64,000 nt of DNA, from the NCBI RefSeq assembly GCF_037176765.1, contig NC_090023.1:155103663-155167662 (forward strand), in the 5' to 3' direction. A model generated the notes under the pieces. That model was given only the letters and a program-made list of their open reading frames with translations, made no database searches and had not been told where the DNA came from. This stretch comes from Anolis sagrei. Taxonomy: Eukaryota; Chordata; Lepidosauria; Squamata; Anolidae. Positions 43,441 through 55,193 of this stretch are shown here, one piece after another. Made by a program: the position numbers and the translations under genes. Position 1 is the stretch's first letter, and every line of letters starts with the position of its first letter.

Positions 43441-43533
43441 TTTTGAATAAAAATGTATACAATTTTTCTTCAATTGTATAAAAAAGCAATACAATTTGAA
43501 ATTAGGAACACTCATACTGTTCTTTGCCTTAGC

Positions 43534-43536
<3 letters not shown>

Positions 43537-43579
<43 letters not shown>

Positions 43580-43914
43580 TAATAACAACAACAACAACAA
43601 CAACACTTTATTTGTACCCTGCTACCATCTCCCCAAGGGACTCGGTGCGGCTTACATTGAGGCCGAGCCCAAACACAACAATACAAGCAATAATAAAAAC
43701 AATACAAGCAATTAAAAAACATAAACAATAAAATACACAAGATTATCAATAAGACAACACACAATTAAAAACAGTGGGAAGGCCAAATGTAGAGTTAAAA
43801 TTGGAAATAATGCTGGGGTATGGACGAAAGGTGATACTGGTGTTTGTGGAAGGGCATATGAGCAGACCTAAAGAAATGTAAAGTGCTTTGGAGGACAGGT
43901 GCTATGGGATCATG
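43537..43914 (-). mobile_element. 5'-truncated CR1, (AAT)n/(AAC)n tail, copy B
   Basis: UTR nearly identical in order to copy A about 100 bp away, truncated at 'gctatgggatcat'. Two separate insertions in the same orientation, or one local duplication. Confidence 0.75.
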
Positions 43915-45320
43915 CAGTATTTTACATATTATTCTATATTTCTTAGCCTGTCAGACAAAACTAGAAATCTCTTTTTGCTATTGCACACAATGTCTTCCAT
44001 TTCATATAATAGGGTTATTTGAAAGAGGAATACAAGCCTTGATAAAACATTTGCGTTATCATGTTATTTCTGTCCCAGAGGAATAAATGTAACTTTTCTA
44101 AATCAATTTTCATTTATTTTCAGACTTTGTCATAGTTGTTTGAAAAATAATAACTGGTACTTTGCAACTCATAAATATTTAATGCTTTAAAACTTGAAAG
44201 CGCCGTTATTTCTCTGCCCTCTTTTAAAGTCATATTTTAGAGAGCAATTTTGTGATGTCACAGTTCACCTTAAATCCAAACTACTTATTTATTTTTTTCT
44301 GAAAGAACCTGCCTCACCAATTTAGAAAAGAGTTCTGACCCTATATAGCTATACCAATAAGCAAAGGAAAGTATTCAGTTAAGGTACCTTTTGTAAAATC
44401 AAAGATCACTTTATGCTTCAGGAGACTATAATAAATAATTATAGGGTGTTTTTTTAATAATCATCAAGTGTGCATTTTTGTTTGATATATTTTTAAAAGG
44501 GAAGAAAAGCATACAAATGTACATTTACCACAAGCACAGCTGTTTCCACAAGCACGGGTTCTCACTGTTTGCTTTTTCCTGATAAAATCCCAGTCTTTTG
44601 TGGAAGAGAAACATCTGTGATTACTCAAGAAGGAAGCAAAAGGCAATGCTTTATACTTCAAGATCATCATTGTTCAAACGTGGAGATGAAATATGAAATG
44701 CATAGGTTTAATGTGTTTCAAAAGTAGAAAACAAAAATTTGGGCATCTGTAGCTTTTCTCCAGGGAATTGTCAAGTTCTCAACCAGCTAAATCTGTAGGT
44801 TTAAGCATCCAGCCAAATTTGCTAGTTAAACCTATATTCATTGGTAGGATTTCTCTCCATTCCATGCCGTGACTCAGGATGTCATCACTTACCAATGTAA
44901 GTGTCCTAAGATGCTTCCTCATCAACACAGGAAGGCTCCAATGTTGTGCTGGCTCCATTGGAGCCTGCACACTTCTGCTTTGGTTGAATTATGCTTCCCC
45001 CATGTGATGGTGAAGCATTGCCATACCAGCCATTTTACCACACTTGCTTGTTATAAAGTCCTAACACTATGTTTTATTTCCAGACTTCAATGAAGCTATC
45101 AGAGGTGCCGAATGAGGTCATTTCCATCAGCTGCCACTGATACAAAGAGCCTACTCATTGCTTTTTATTTTCAGCCTAAACTGCACTGGAGGAAGATCAG
45201 AAATTCTCCTTCTGACCCATTGCTCCAGATATGGCTGTTTTAGAGCTTTGCTTTTTGTCCGACTCTTCCTCTCACTACCTCATCACATTGATGAGGGAAG
45301 GCATGGGTGACCATCCCCTT
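43915..45320. other. Intergenic, mostly nothing recognised
   Basis: 44780-45090 contains words of a GC-richer MITE-like repeat ('caccaatgtaagtgtcctaa' region) of uncertain family. At 45293-45370 a block of about 30 bp ('ggcatgggtgaccatccc') is duplicated around the left end of the next hAT. Confidence 0.35.
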
Positions 45321-45324
45321 AAGA

Positions 45325-46074
45325 CACTGTTTCTTAAAGGGAAGGCATGGGTGACCATCCCTTTAAGACCTTTAAAGTGGTGTCAAAGGGGTCGCCAAAG
45401 ACCATAAGAGAAAACTGTGTTTTCTGTTGGTCATGGGGGTTCTATATGGGAAGTTTGGCCCAATTCTATCGTTGGTGGGGTTCAGATTGCTCTTTGATTG
45501 TAGGTGAACTATAAATCCCAGTAACTACAACTCCCAAATGTCAAGGTCTATTTTCCCCAAACAACACCAGTGTTCGCATTTGGGCATGTTGAGTATTTGT
45601 GCCAGGTTTGGCCCATATCCATCACCGTTTGAGTCCACAGTGCTCTCTGGATGTAGATGAACTACAACTCCAAAACTCAAGGTCAATGCCCACCAAACCT
45701 TTCCAGTATTTTCTGTTAGTAATGGGAATTCTGTGTGTCAAGTTTGGTTCAATTCCATCATTGGTGGAGTTGAGAATGCTCTTTGATTGAAGGTGAACTA
45801 TAAATCCCAACTCCCAAATGACAAAATAAATCCCAACTCCCAAATGACAAAATCAACCCCCCTCAACCCCATTTGGGTGTATTGGGTATTTGTGCCAAAT
45901 TTGGTCCATTGAATGAAAATAAATCCTTCATATCAGATATTTATAATACGATTCATAACAACAGTAAAATTACAGTTATGAATTAGCAATTAAAATAATT
46001 TTATGGTTGGGGGTCACCACAACATGAGGAACTGTATTAAGGGGTTGCAGCATTAGGAAGGTTGAGAAACACTG
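45325..46074 (-). mobile_element. SPIN-like hAT element, reverse copy
   Basis: The right end 'gcattaggaaggttgagaaa' plus cactg and the subterminal 'ttggggtcaccacaacatg'-type sequence match 655-800 in reverse. The interior holds the shared 290-bp module. The left end is rearranged by the local duplication, and no clean 8-bp repeat remains. Confidence 0.7.
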
Positions 46075-46299
46075 CTTTACAAGTATAGAATCACCCCTTT
46101 TATATCATCATCAGTCCCATTTTGAGTTCTGCCTTTCCATCACACTCACACTCACACATGGAGACTTAAGAGCTGGCAATAAATTCACCTTTTACATTCA
46201 TCACATGCTCAGTATTACTTTTTGAAAAATTAGGAGAAACAACAATATCCAAAAACCAAGAGATCTATTGCCCTGTCCAAAGCCCCTTACATAAAAGGA

Positions 46300-46780
46300 G
46301 ACTATAATAAATAATAATAACAAAAAACCTTTATTTATACCCCGCTACCATCTCCGGAAGGACTCGGTGTGGCTTACAAGAGGCCGAGCCCAAGTACATC
46401 AGTAAAACAACAACAACAGCAATACAGACAATAAATAAACTCATAAACAAAGCAATAAACAGTAACAATAACACCACGACGCATTAAAAACCTATGGCAG
46501 GGCCAATGTAATAATTAAAATTTAAAAAAATACTGGGCATGACCAGGTGACATATAACTAGGATAGGTATTTGGAGAGAGATGAAGCGAGCAGACAATCC
46601 TAGATCATTAGTAAAGTGTGATTAGGGACATGTTGCTTAGGGTTTCCTTATTCTGGGAAGGCACAGTGGAACAACCACGTTTTCAGGCTCCTCTTAAAGA
46701 CTGCCAGAGTTGGGGCATGCCTAATGTCTTTAGGGAGTGAGTTCCAGAGTCAAAGGGCCACCACCGAGAAGGCCCTGACA
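46300..46780 (-). mobile_element. 5'-truncated CR1 3' end
   Basis: Begins with (AAT)-like tail, then 'ttatttataccccgctacca', continues through the UTR to 'gccaccaccgagaaggccct' of ORF2, then stops abruptly. Confidence 0.8.
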
Positions 46781-47390
46781 TCAGTTTAAAACCACTTGCT
46801 TTTCACAAATGCTTTACCTAAGGATATTTCCTTTTTTACATCACCCTGACCCTTTAGAATCTGACTGCTACACAAGTATTAACTCCAAATCTAAGGCATA
46901 ATTATTGCAGCCAAATAATGTTAACTATGGATTTTTTTGTTTTGTTTTGATTTTTTTAAAAGGTTGCCCGGTGAAATAAGGGATGGGACTACTTTAATAG
47001 TTCTGTAGAAATTTCAGCAGATGTTGTTTGAGTGACAAGCAACACATACAACTATGAAATGGACACAACCCTAGTTAAACACCAGGACACCTGAAATTCA
47101 GTGTATATTTCTATTTGCCAGTACCTCTTTTGTACCATTTTATCTTATCAGCTACAAGGGGTTTCTCCCACACACACCTCCAACCCTTTCTTCCTTGGAA
47201 AGATGAATGGCCATTCAAAGAAATATATTTGTACCAAATACAATAACTTATCACTGTAGTGACAGAGGCTAGATAACATTATCCAGCTAGGCATATTATG
47301 GAAACAGTGAATTAATACTTTCTTTCAGATATCCTTTGCTGGCCAGACTCTCTATTAGGATGATGCATTAGTGTGGGGTTTTTTTTCAGA
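46781..47390. other. Intergenic, nothing recognised
   Basis: AT-rich. No feature supported. Confidence 0.4.
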
Positions 47391-47392
47391 CA

Positions 47393-47610
47393 CTCATAAA
47401 ACTATCTGACTGTGAGAGCCGTTCAGCAGTGGAACTCTCTGCCCCGGAGTTTGGTGGAGGCTCCTTCTTTGGAAGCTTTTAAACAGAGGCTGGATGGCCA
47501 TCTGTCAGGAGTTATTTGAATGCAATATTCCTGCTTCTTGGCAGGAGGTTAGACTGGATGGCCCATGAGGTCTCTTCCAACTCTATGATTCTATGATTCT
47601 ATGATTCTAT
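47393..47610 (+). mobile_element. Classical CR1 3' end with ATTCTATG octamers
   Basis: 'agtggaactctctgccccgg', 'gctggatggccatctgtcag', 'aggtctcttccaactctatg' and three 'attctatg' repeats: the standard amniote CR1 tail, distinct from the (AAT)n subfamily. Confidence 0.9.
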
Positions 47611-48365
47611 CTGCATATGTAACTGGCAGGCTTTGTTCCTGTGCAAATTATTGGCAATGTTTCCAACTGGCATGATCTAAAAAAAAATCAACATCCATAG
47701 CTTGTTTACTTGATCTGTTTGCTCTGAAGCTTGCAACGGACAAGTCACAAGTTGTCAGTAAGATGTCACTATTCCTTCTCCTAATCAGAATAAAAAAAGT
47801 TATCTTTTTTAAGAAGTCACTATCTAAAAACAATATAAGGGAAAATGAAGTTACTTTATTGGATAATGAGCAATATTTTCCAATTAATTTAAACATTACT
47901 TCTTATAATAGATTTTTAACAAGAAGTATTTTACAATACTTATTTCATGTTTTATATTATTATTTTCTTCTTGGAGGTTAATTAATAAAAAGAATTAAAG
48001 AGTGAAGAGTAACAACAAATCACTGTGTTGTGTGGATTTCTGAAGACAATAACTAATGAAACCAAATTGTTTTAATATACGTTGAATAAAGAGCATATTA
48101 AAAGTACTTGGTCTAATTAGTTTAGATTCAGAGTTTTGATTTGGGATTACACCCACAACTATTAGGACGAGGCATCTATTTGGCTGTTCAGAGGCAGCCA
48201 TACCATCACTATCAACCCATTCCACCTAAGTCCATTTAATTCTCTTGGATGCCATACAATAGTTCCACATTTACTTTGGTCGGATCTACATTGTCATATA
48301 ATCCAGTCTCTGATCCCAGATTATCTGCTTTGAACTGGCCTTTCATGATACCCAAGATCTGATTG
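47611..48365. other. Intergenic, one MITE piece
   Basis: 48281-48345 matches part of the 34153-type MITE ('catataatccagtctctgat', 'tatctgctttgaactgg'). Nothing else. Confidence 0.4.
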
Positions 48366-48370
48366 GAGTT

Positions 48371-48648
48371 TTTTTGTTTTTTTGTTTTTGTTTTTTTTGT
48401 CGTGTCAGGAGCTCAAGTCGCTTCTGTTGTGAGAGAATTGGCCGTCTGCAAAGGACGTTACCCAGGGGATGCCCGGATGTTTTGATGTTTTATCATCCTT
48501 ATGGGAGGCTTCTCTCATGTCCTCACATGAGGAGCTGGAGCTGATAGGGGGAGCTCATCCGCCTCTCCCCAGATTCAAACCTGCGACCTGTCGGTCTTCA
48601 GTCCTGCCGGCACAGGGGTTTAACCCACTGCGCCACCAGGGGCTCCTG
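48371..48648 (-). mobile_element. tRNA-derived SINE, full length
   Basis: Reverse copy of the 10609 family: poly-T at the left (3' A tail), 'cagattcaaacctgcgacct' B box and 'cccactgcgccaccagggg' A box at the right. The flanks 'ctgattggag' and 'ctgatattggag' suggest an imperfect target duplication. Confidence 0.8.
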
Positions 48649-48710
48649 ATATTGGAGATGACTCATGATAGCCATATATAAATATGTGAGGGGAAGTCAT
48701 AGAGAGTAGG

Positions 48711-48998
48711 AGCAAACTATTTTTCTACTGCCCTAGAGGCTAGGATGTCGAGCAATGGCTTCAAATCACAGGAAAGGAGATTCCACCTGAACATTAAGAA
48801 CTTCCTAACTGTGAGAGCTGACCAGCAGTGGAACTCTCTGCCCCAGAGTGTGGTGGAGGCTCCTTCTTTTAAAGAGAGACTGGATGGCCATCTGTCAGGG
48901 ATGTTTTGAATGTGATTTTCCTGCTTCTTGACAGGGGTTTGGACTGGATGGCCCACGAGGTCTCTTCCAACTCTATGATTCCATGATTCTATGAATTC
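48711..48998 (+). mobile_element. Classical CR1 3' end
   Basis: Longer copy of the octamer-tailed CR1: from 'gaggctaggatgtcgagcaa' to 'attccatgattctatg'. Confidence 0.88.
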
Positions 48999-48999
48999 C

Positions 49000-50018
49000 T
49001 TGACAATTGTAGAGCTGCCCTTGGCACTCCTCTTCCAAATTATTGTGTACAAGCAGGGCTGGAAAATCCCATTTTTGGTCAGAATTATTGCTTGAGATTT
49101 CTTGGCCAGTTGCTGAGACCTTAACAGTACCTCATCCATACAGGAATATAGCTACCCCTTCCACTGTGTCTAATTTTTTTTTAGTCTAGTGATTAATTTC
49201 ATGCATGACATCTCTAATTCTTAAGTGAAAATGTATTGAGAATAAGGACAATTTGGGTTGGTGGGTTGTCCATTTACCATCCACCACATAAGCATTTTTT
49301 TTTCTGGAATTAGTTACAGGTAATGTCATTATGCAACAGCAAAAAAAAATAGTAACATTATATGAGCACTTGTATCAATAGTAACAATAACCTTAACAAC
49401 AAATGCAAATTCAAGGTCAAACCTTTAGTTTGTCCTTGAATTTGTGAAAATTTGTGAAAATGAACACAAGTGTACCTTATGTCATCTTTTAGACAGGTCA
49501 TGCTGCAGTTTTCAGATGATTGGTTTCCAGATTGGTCGTAAGTGATGCTTAAGACTGGATATTGGATGTGCTCATAAGAAGGAGTGCTTCTACAAGGCTC
49601 ATTTGCTAAATCCAATTCTGTGAGTCATGGTCCTTTAAGGTTATATTTAATGCATACAGCAAGTTATCATCCTGTCATTAAAGTAAGACTCAGTAAGGTG
49701 GTCCATTCCTGTCCTCCTACTTGAAATACATTAGTCAGTAACAAAGCAACCATATAACCTTTAAAGCCCTCAAAATAGCCCTTTAGAGTTTAAAAGTAGA
49801 CAAACACAAGAGACATAGAACATTGCAGGTCGAGTATCTCTTATCCAAAGTGCTTGGGAACCAGAAGTATTTTGTATTTTGAATATTTATTTATGTATTT
49901 GTTTGGATTTTAAAATGCCTCTTGTTACATATAGGTAAATAATGAGATATCTTGGAGATGAGACCCAAGTCTAAACGCAAAATTAATTTAAGTTTCATAT
50001 ACATCTTTATACACCAAA
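49000..50018. other. Intergenic, nothing recognised
   Basis: No supported frame or repeat. Confidence 0.4.
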
Positions 50019-50026
50019 CCTAAAGT

Positions 50027-50327
50027 CAGGAGCGGTTCAACCCATTACGCAAAATAAGCATTTGCAGTATAGTTGATTTTGCCCAGGGGCACTCTTGAGG
50101 CGCTCTTGGGGGAAAATAGACCTTGACATATGCGAGTTGTAGTTACTGGGATGTATAGTTCACCTACAATCAAAGAGCATTCTGAACTCCACCAATGATG
50201 GGATTGAACCAAATATGGCACACAGAACTCCCATGATGAACAGAAAATATATATCAGTGATTGGGTTGGGGGGGGGGGGGCAAAATACTGTTTGCTTACT
50301 GTTGAAAATTACCTAGGGACGCCTCTG
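50027..50327 (+). mobile_element. hAT MITE with CAGGNGCGG ends carrying the shared module, copy 2
   Basis: The ends are caggagcggttc and ggacgcctctg. The perfect duplication CCTAAAGT lies at 50019-50026 and 50328-50335. It is alignable over its whole length with 38639-38938. Confidence 0.9.
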
Positions 50328-50335
50328 CCTAAAGT

Positions 50336-51136
50336 TATTTGGTTTTGTTGAAATGAATGAAACAAAGTTTGTGTTCACTGTGTACAAAGTCTATGTTCAA
50401 AGTTTGTGTTCACTGAACCATCAAAAAGCAAAAGTGTTATGATCTTGGACACCAATGTCATATTTTTGGATATTTCAGATTTCTTGATAAGGAATGCTCA
50501 ACCTGTATGGCCTTTTAAAAAGAAAAGCTATACATGGGGAAAATTTAAGTAGAGGAAATGAAGAAAGAATTCAGTTTTTTTATGTAAAATTCAGGGAGAT
50601 TTGCATGAACAATGCCTTCTGGACACAATGGTGTTTGGGTAGTTAAGTCCAACTAGCCAAAGGGGTTCAAATGCCATCTCCAATATTTGTTCTTACCTTT
50701 TCCCCCGTTTTGTTACTCTTGATTCAGCTCTGTTGGAGGAAGGTCTCGCAGAACCATGCTGAGTGAGAAATTGTGTGCCTTTCACTCATAAGTTCATCAT
50801 GATGTGTTTGTTCCCTCTGGCAATTTCTGAGCACTTTGTGTCAAATGAAGATGCTTATCATGAACAGTGAGGACAAGAAAAACACAAAATGGTGACATAT
50901 GATGAGTTAGCTCTGTTTGTATTTCTTAGAGATCACTATGACAGCAAGAGTCAGTTAGCTCTGGCCAGCCTGGCATTGTGACATCATCCCATCCAGTGAA
51001 TGACTAGACTCCTCTATATAAAAATAATAAAGATGTAGAAAGAAGAAATAAACATTTCCAGACACTCCTTGCTTTCTCAACACTATTACCCCCCCCCCGC
51101 TCCCCAGCCACATTGGTAGAATTGGTCACCATGGTA
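50336..51136. other. Intergenic, nothing recognised
   Basis: C-run at about 51089-51098. No gene. Confidence 0.4.
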
Positions 51137-51142
51137 TCTTGT

Positions 51143-51146
<4 letters not shown>

Positions 51147-51185
<39 letters not shown>

Positions 51186-52429
51186 TTTATTTGTACCCCG
51201 CTAGCATCTCCCGAAGGACTCGATGCGGCTTACAAAGGCCAAGGCCTCAACACACAACATAACAATACAAAACCTAAAGCAAATTAAAAACAATTAAAGC
51301 AATATTAGACAACAAAACAACAAGCAATAACAATACACCAAAACACAATAAAACTGGGCCGTGCCAAAGTAATGGGTACAGAATTAAAAGTGCTGATGTG
51401 ACAGGTGGTATATAAGGATTATAGGGTAAGTGCAGTGTGCAGTGTGCGGCAATCTTGGTTCTAATAAAGTGCTTCTGGAACTTGGTATTGGAGATTTCCT
51501 AATCTGAGAAGGCACATTGGAACAGCCAGGTCTTCTTTCTAAAGTTCTTTCTAAAGACTGCCAGTGTAGGGGCCTGTCTAAGATCTTTGGGGAGGGTGTT
51601 CCAGAGTTGAGGGGCCACCACAGAAAAGGCCCTGTCTTGTGTCCCCACCAAACGCGCTTGCGACGCAGGTGGGATCACGAGCAGGGCCTCTCCAGATGAA
51701 CGCAGTGAACGCGTGGGTTCGTAAACGGAGATGCGGTCACGCAGGTAGGCTGGTCCCAAACCGTTCAGGGCTTTGTAGGTAAGCACCTGCACCTTAAATT
51801 GGGCTCGGAAAATAAACGGCAGCCAGTGGAGCTCCTTGAACAGGAGGGTTGACCTCTCTCTGTAAGGGGCCCCAGTGAACATCCTGGCTGCTGCCCGTTG
51901 GACCAGTTGGAACTTCCGAGCCATTTTCAAGGGCAGCCCCATGTAGAGCGCATTACAGTAGTCCAATCTAGAGGTGACCAAGGCATGGACTACCCCGGCC
52001 AGATCAGCCTTCGCGAGGTACGGTCGCAGTTGGCGCACGAGTCTCAATTGTGCAAAAGCCCTACCGGACACCGCCGACGCCTGAGCCTCAAGTGTAAGCG
52101 ATGAATCCAGGAGTACTCCCAAACTGTGGACCTGTGGCTTCAGGGGGAGTGTAACCCCATCCAACATAGGTTGCCACCCTATACCCCGATCCGGTTTGCG
52201 ATCGACAAGGAAGACCTCTGTCTTGTCAGGAGCTTGTTCCTCCTCATCCAGATAGACACAGTGGCCAGGCACTCGTCCAGCACCCGAGAGGCCTCCTTGG
52301 AATTAGGTGGAAAAGAGTAGTAGAGTTGTGTGTCATCTGCGTAGAGATGGCACCTAACTCCAAAACTCCGGATGACCTCTCCTAGCGGTTTCATGTAGAT
52401 GTTAAAAAGCATGGGAGACAGAATAGAGC
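51147..52429 (-). mobile_element. 5'-truncated CR1 with long ORF2 remnant and target duplication
   Basis: The left end has about 13 ATT units and the CR1 UTR. The right end stops at '...acagaatagagc'. The direct repeat CTTGTGTAT (51138-51146 and 52430-52438) shows a target-primed insertion. It is the youngest-looking of the truncated copies. Confidence 0.85.
51499..52429 (-). pseudogene. CR1 ORF2 remnant (reverse transcriptase end and tail domain)
   Basis: An upstream piece reads GSILSPMLFNIYMKPLGEVI then HLYADDTQLYYSFPPNSKEA with the catalytic YADD. The downstream piece of about 250 residues reads PDKTEVFLVDRK, LVTSRLDYCNALYMGLPLKM and LWNTLPKDLRQAP. The two are in different frames, with a break near 52235 (about where 'caggagcttgttcctcctc' has lost bases relative to the intact copy). 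It lacks the endonuclease and most of the polymerase. Confidence 0.8.
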
Positions 52430-52439
52430 CTTGTGTATC

Positions 52440-53400
52440 AATGGAAAAGCTGGGGAAACCTATTTGTTCAGACAACAGCTTTCAAAATGTTCCAGCCACT
52501 GAGAATAACAGTCTTAAAAGGCAATTTTCTTTGTTCTGACCTACAAAATGCCTATGGCTCATGTATTACTGATAGAATGAAGCCTTGAAAAATTAGAACC
52601 CAATGCTTCCCTAGGCAGAACGGAAAACAACACTGAACATGATGAGTATGGAATTCATCATCCTGAAATTCTCAACTGTTGAACCACAGGAAGACAACTC
52701 AGTGGTTAAAATGTTATAAAATTAATGGTGTGAGTTAGAAAAAGGAAACTAGTTTGCTTGGCAGTATTCCAAAGCAAGCAAATGTGTGCCTACCAACTTG
52801 CCAATATACTATTTGTATTTATGCCCCAGGATTTAAACTAATCACCAGTAAGGAAATTCTACTTCCTTAAAAATGTTGTTACACAATCTGATACTACAGT
52901 TAACTCAACAGGTAAACTCAGCAATTGAGAAAGTTCCCTTCCTTCCCTTCAGTCCCTGCCCACAAAGACTGGTTAGCTCTTCCAGTGAACTAATGTAACA
53001 GTGAACAGGATCTGTGACCATGCACTGCAGGAACACAGTGGTTCAGAGATAGGACCGAATTAGTTAAAAGTAATCACTTTAATGTTACATTGGAAATTAA
53101 TATATTAGTTACATTTATTTTTAAAACCAATTCACATGGGTTGCATTTTCTCATTAAATTAATTGCATTATTAAGACATTAACTATGTTAATGATTAACG
53201 AAGAGAGGAACAATGCTTGGGAGACAACAAATTTTACACCCCCCCCCCCTCCCCTGAAAACCCAGTTGTTTTGCACTTTGCTAAATTGCTTAGTTTTTTG
53301 TGAGTATTTCAGGTTCCAGGAATTACAACTGTAAGGATTCAAGATGCAAATCAAATATTCTTATTGTTGATAAGAATATGTTCTCATAATTCACTCCAAG
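52440..53400. other. Intergenic, nothing recognised
   Basis: C-run at about 53240-53252. No gene. Confidence 0.4.
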
Positions 53401-53404
53401 ACTA

Positions 53405-53600
53405 AAATATTTTAACCAAACATTAGGAAAAACCCTGCTACTGGTAAGAGCTGTCTGGCCATCAAATGTGCTGACTTGGAGTTTGATGGAGTCTGCTTTT
53501 TTGGAGTTTTTTTTGAACAGATGCTTGCTAAGCCATATGTTGAGAGTGATATGATTGTGTATTTCTGCATGGAAGAATGGGGTGACTCATGTGATACTAT
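53405..53600 (+). mobile_element. Old CR1 3' end
   Basis: 'aaacattaggaaaaaccctg', 'ggtaagagctgtctggccat', 'ttgatggagtctgctttttt' and 'ttctgcatggaagaatgggg' follow the octamer-type CR1 order but are strongly diverged and lack the tail octamers. Confidence 0.6.
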
Positions 53601-53984
53601 AAAATTTTACAGAAAAGTAGGAAAGAGATGTATTTTTTTTGTTTTGTTTTGTTTCTAGCATCCCAATGATTTTCCTGTGATCTACACAAGACATTGCATA
53701 AAGTTGCCTCATTCAATCCAGCAAACTGAATTCTGAACCCTTTATCACTGGGAGCCTTTCTAAGGTGCATTCAGGAATCTGAAGATAAATGCCTCCTCAT
53801 CAGTAGAGCCATCCTCCGTCTTTCTCTCTGTCAAACATTCAGACATCCAGAGATAAAACAACACTAGTTATTCACAATGCAAACTTGCATGATACTGAAC
53901 CACCCTCTCTCTTCTCCTTCCAAAGTATCTGCCTGTCTAAAGACCTCATCACATGGACGTTTCCCACCATTTGCCTACCAACCC
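53601..53984. other. Intergenic, left end of a GACCTCATCACA element
   Basis: 'aaagacctcatcacatggac' at 53939-53960 matches the end of the MITE group. The matching right end was not found beyond the GC-rich block. Confidence 0.35.
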
Positions 53985-54715
53985 CCAAAATAACAAGACC
54001 ACACACCAGTATTTGGGTTTAAATATGGGCAACTTTTATTAATTGTTACCTATTAAATTTTTACTGGATCTAAACCTATGGATCCTGAACTTGGTGGCAA
54101 AACTGAGGTAGTGTCCCCGCCCGGCCTACCCTCAGCTAGTTAGGGCGAAACACCCGGGTCCCCGGGGAAGCTAATCCGGGCAACCTCGAAGGGAAATGTG
54201 TCGGAGAAGTCCCTCCCAGGGTATTTGTGACCCGACTCTCCCTATTCCTAGGCCATTAGAATTCCCCTCACCTCATCAAATTGAACCTTAGGTGAGTGTT
54301 TTTTAGTCAATGGCCTTCCCCCCTGAAGGGGATGTCTTGGGCATATACCAATTTTTAGCTTTTCCTGTTTACCGTGATCACCTATTTAATGACACACCAT
54401 CCCAATTTGCCCTGCAACAGTATAGGGTAGGCGAAAAAACCCTCCTATAGTATAAGAGGGGAAATAATTCCTACCTGGCCCCTTAACGGCAACCCTAATA
54501 TATTGTTTAATGGGCGGGAGTGGTGGGTCGATGCTTGGTTCCAGAATGAGGAAAGGGGGCGGGCCAGGCAGAGGGCAAGGCTCCGCCCCATTCCAAATAG
54601 TTCTACCGGAACTCAAATGTTCTCTCCTCGGGGGAGTGAGGCAAACTTCTCTCCCTTCGCTAGCTTCGCCAGCGTGGGAAAGGTTTTTATCCTCCATTTT
54701 CGCACACTGGCAAAC
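53985..54715. other. Unclassified GC-richer inserted block
   Basis: About 730 bp of different base composition, with words such as 'cccgggtccccggggaagct' and 'gcaaggctccgccccattcc', lying between pieces of a diverged MITE-like repeat. On the minus strand it has an AATAAA-like site near its end (complement at about 54030). It may be a repeat, perhaps LTR-like, but I could not define ends or a target duplication. It matches nothing else in the window. Confidence 0.3.
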
Positions 54716-55153
54716 CAGAGTCCCACAAGGCCATCTTATGATGCACAGCCACTACCGGTGGCCACCCATGGAAATCTATCTTGCCAGCATGCTGCAAGGG
54801 AGAGAAGACTCTGCTTTCAGGAGACAGGTAATACCTGACTCAAGAAAATGGAGTCTTATCTCCTTGATTCCAAAAACAGGGGGAAATGAGGGAAAGTAGG
54901 AAGAAGACAGAGAAAGATTGTGAGATGGCTGGCCATCCCTGAAGATGAGTCTTCCCAGGAGATAAAAGGATAAGGTGGTTTCTCCACTCTACCCAACACT
55001 TTACTAAGAAATCATGTCACAGATTAAGTGAAAATTTGAAGGCGGTTTCCATTTCAAATCTTGTGGCAGAGGGGGAATTTCTCATTTATTGAGTATTTGT
55101 ATGTTTTCAATGAGTGTTTCTCCCATTTGTTCTTTTTCTTAATCTTTTTATAG
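54716..55153 (+). other. Sequence upstream of the micropeptide exon
   Basis: Contains a donor-like 'gagacag' followed by GTAATA at 54829 (possible upstream exon, weak). It ends in a long pyrimidine tract 'ttctttttcttaatctttt' and TAG at 55153, a good acceptor. Confidence 0.3.
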
Positions 55154-55193
55154 ATTCGGTTAAAAGACAGGAAGATCACAAAGCAAGAAGGCC

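Noticed and set aside
43348-43764. 138-codon frame with poly-Tyr and poly-Cys
   Set aside because: Translation of an (AAT)/(AAC) microsatellite in a CR1 tail.
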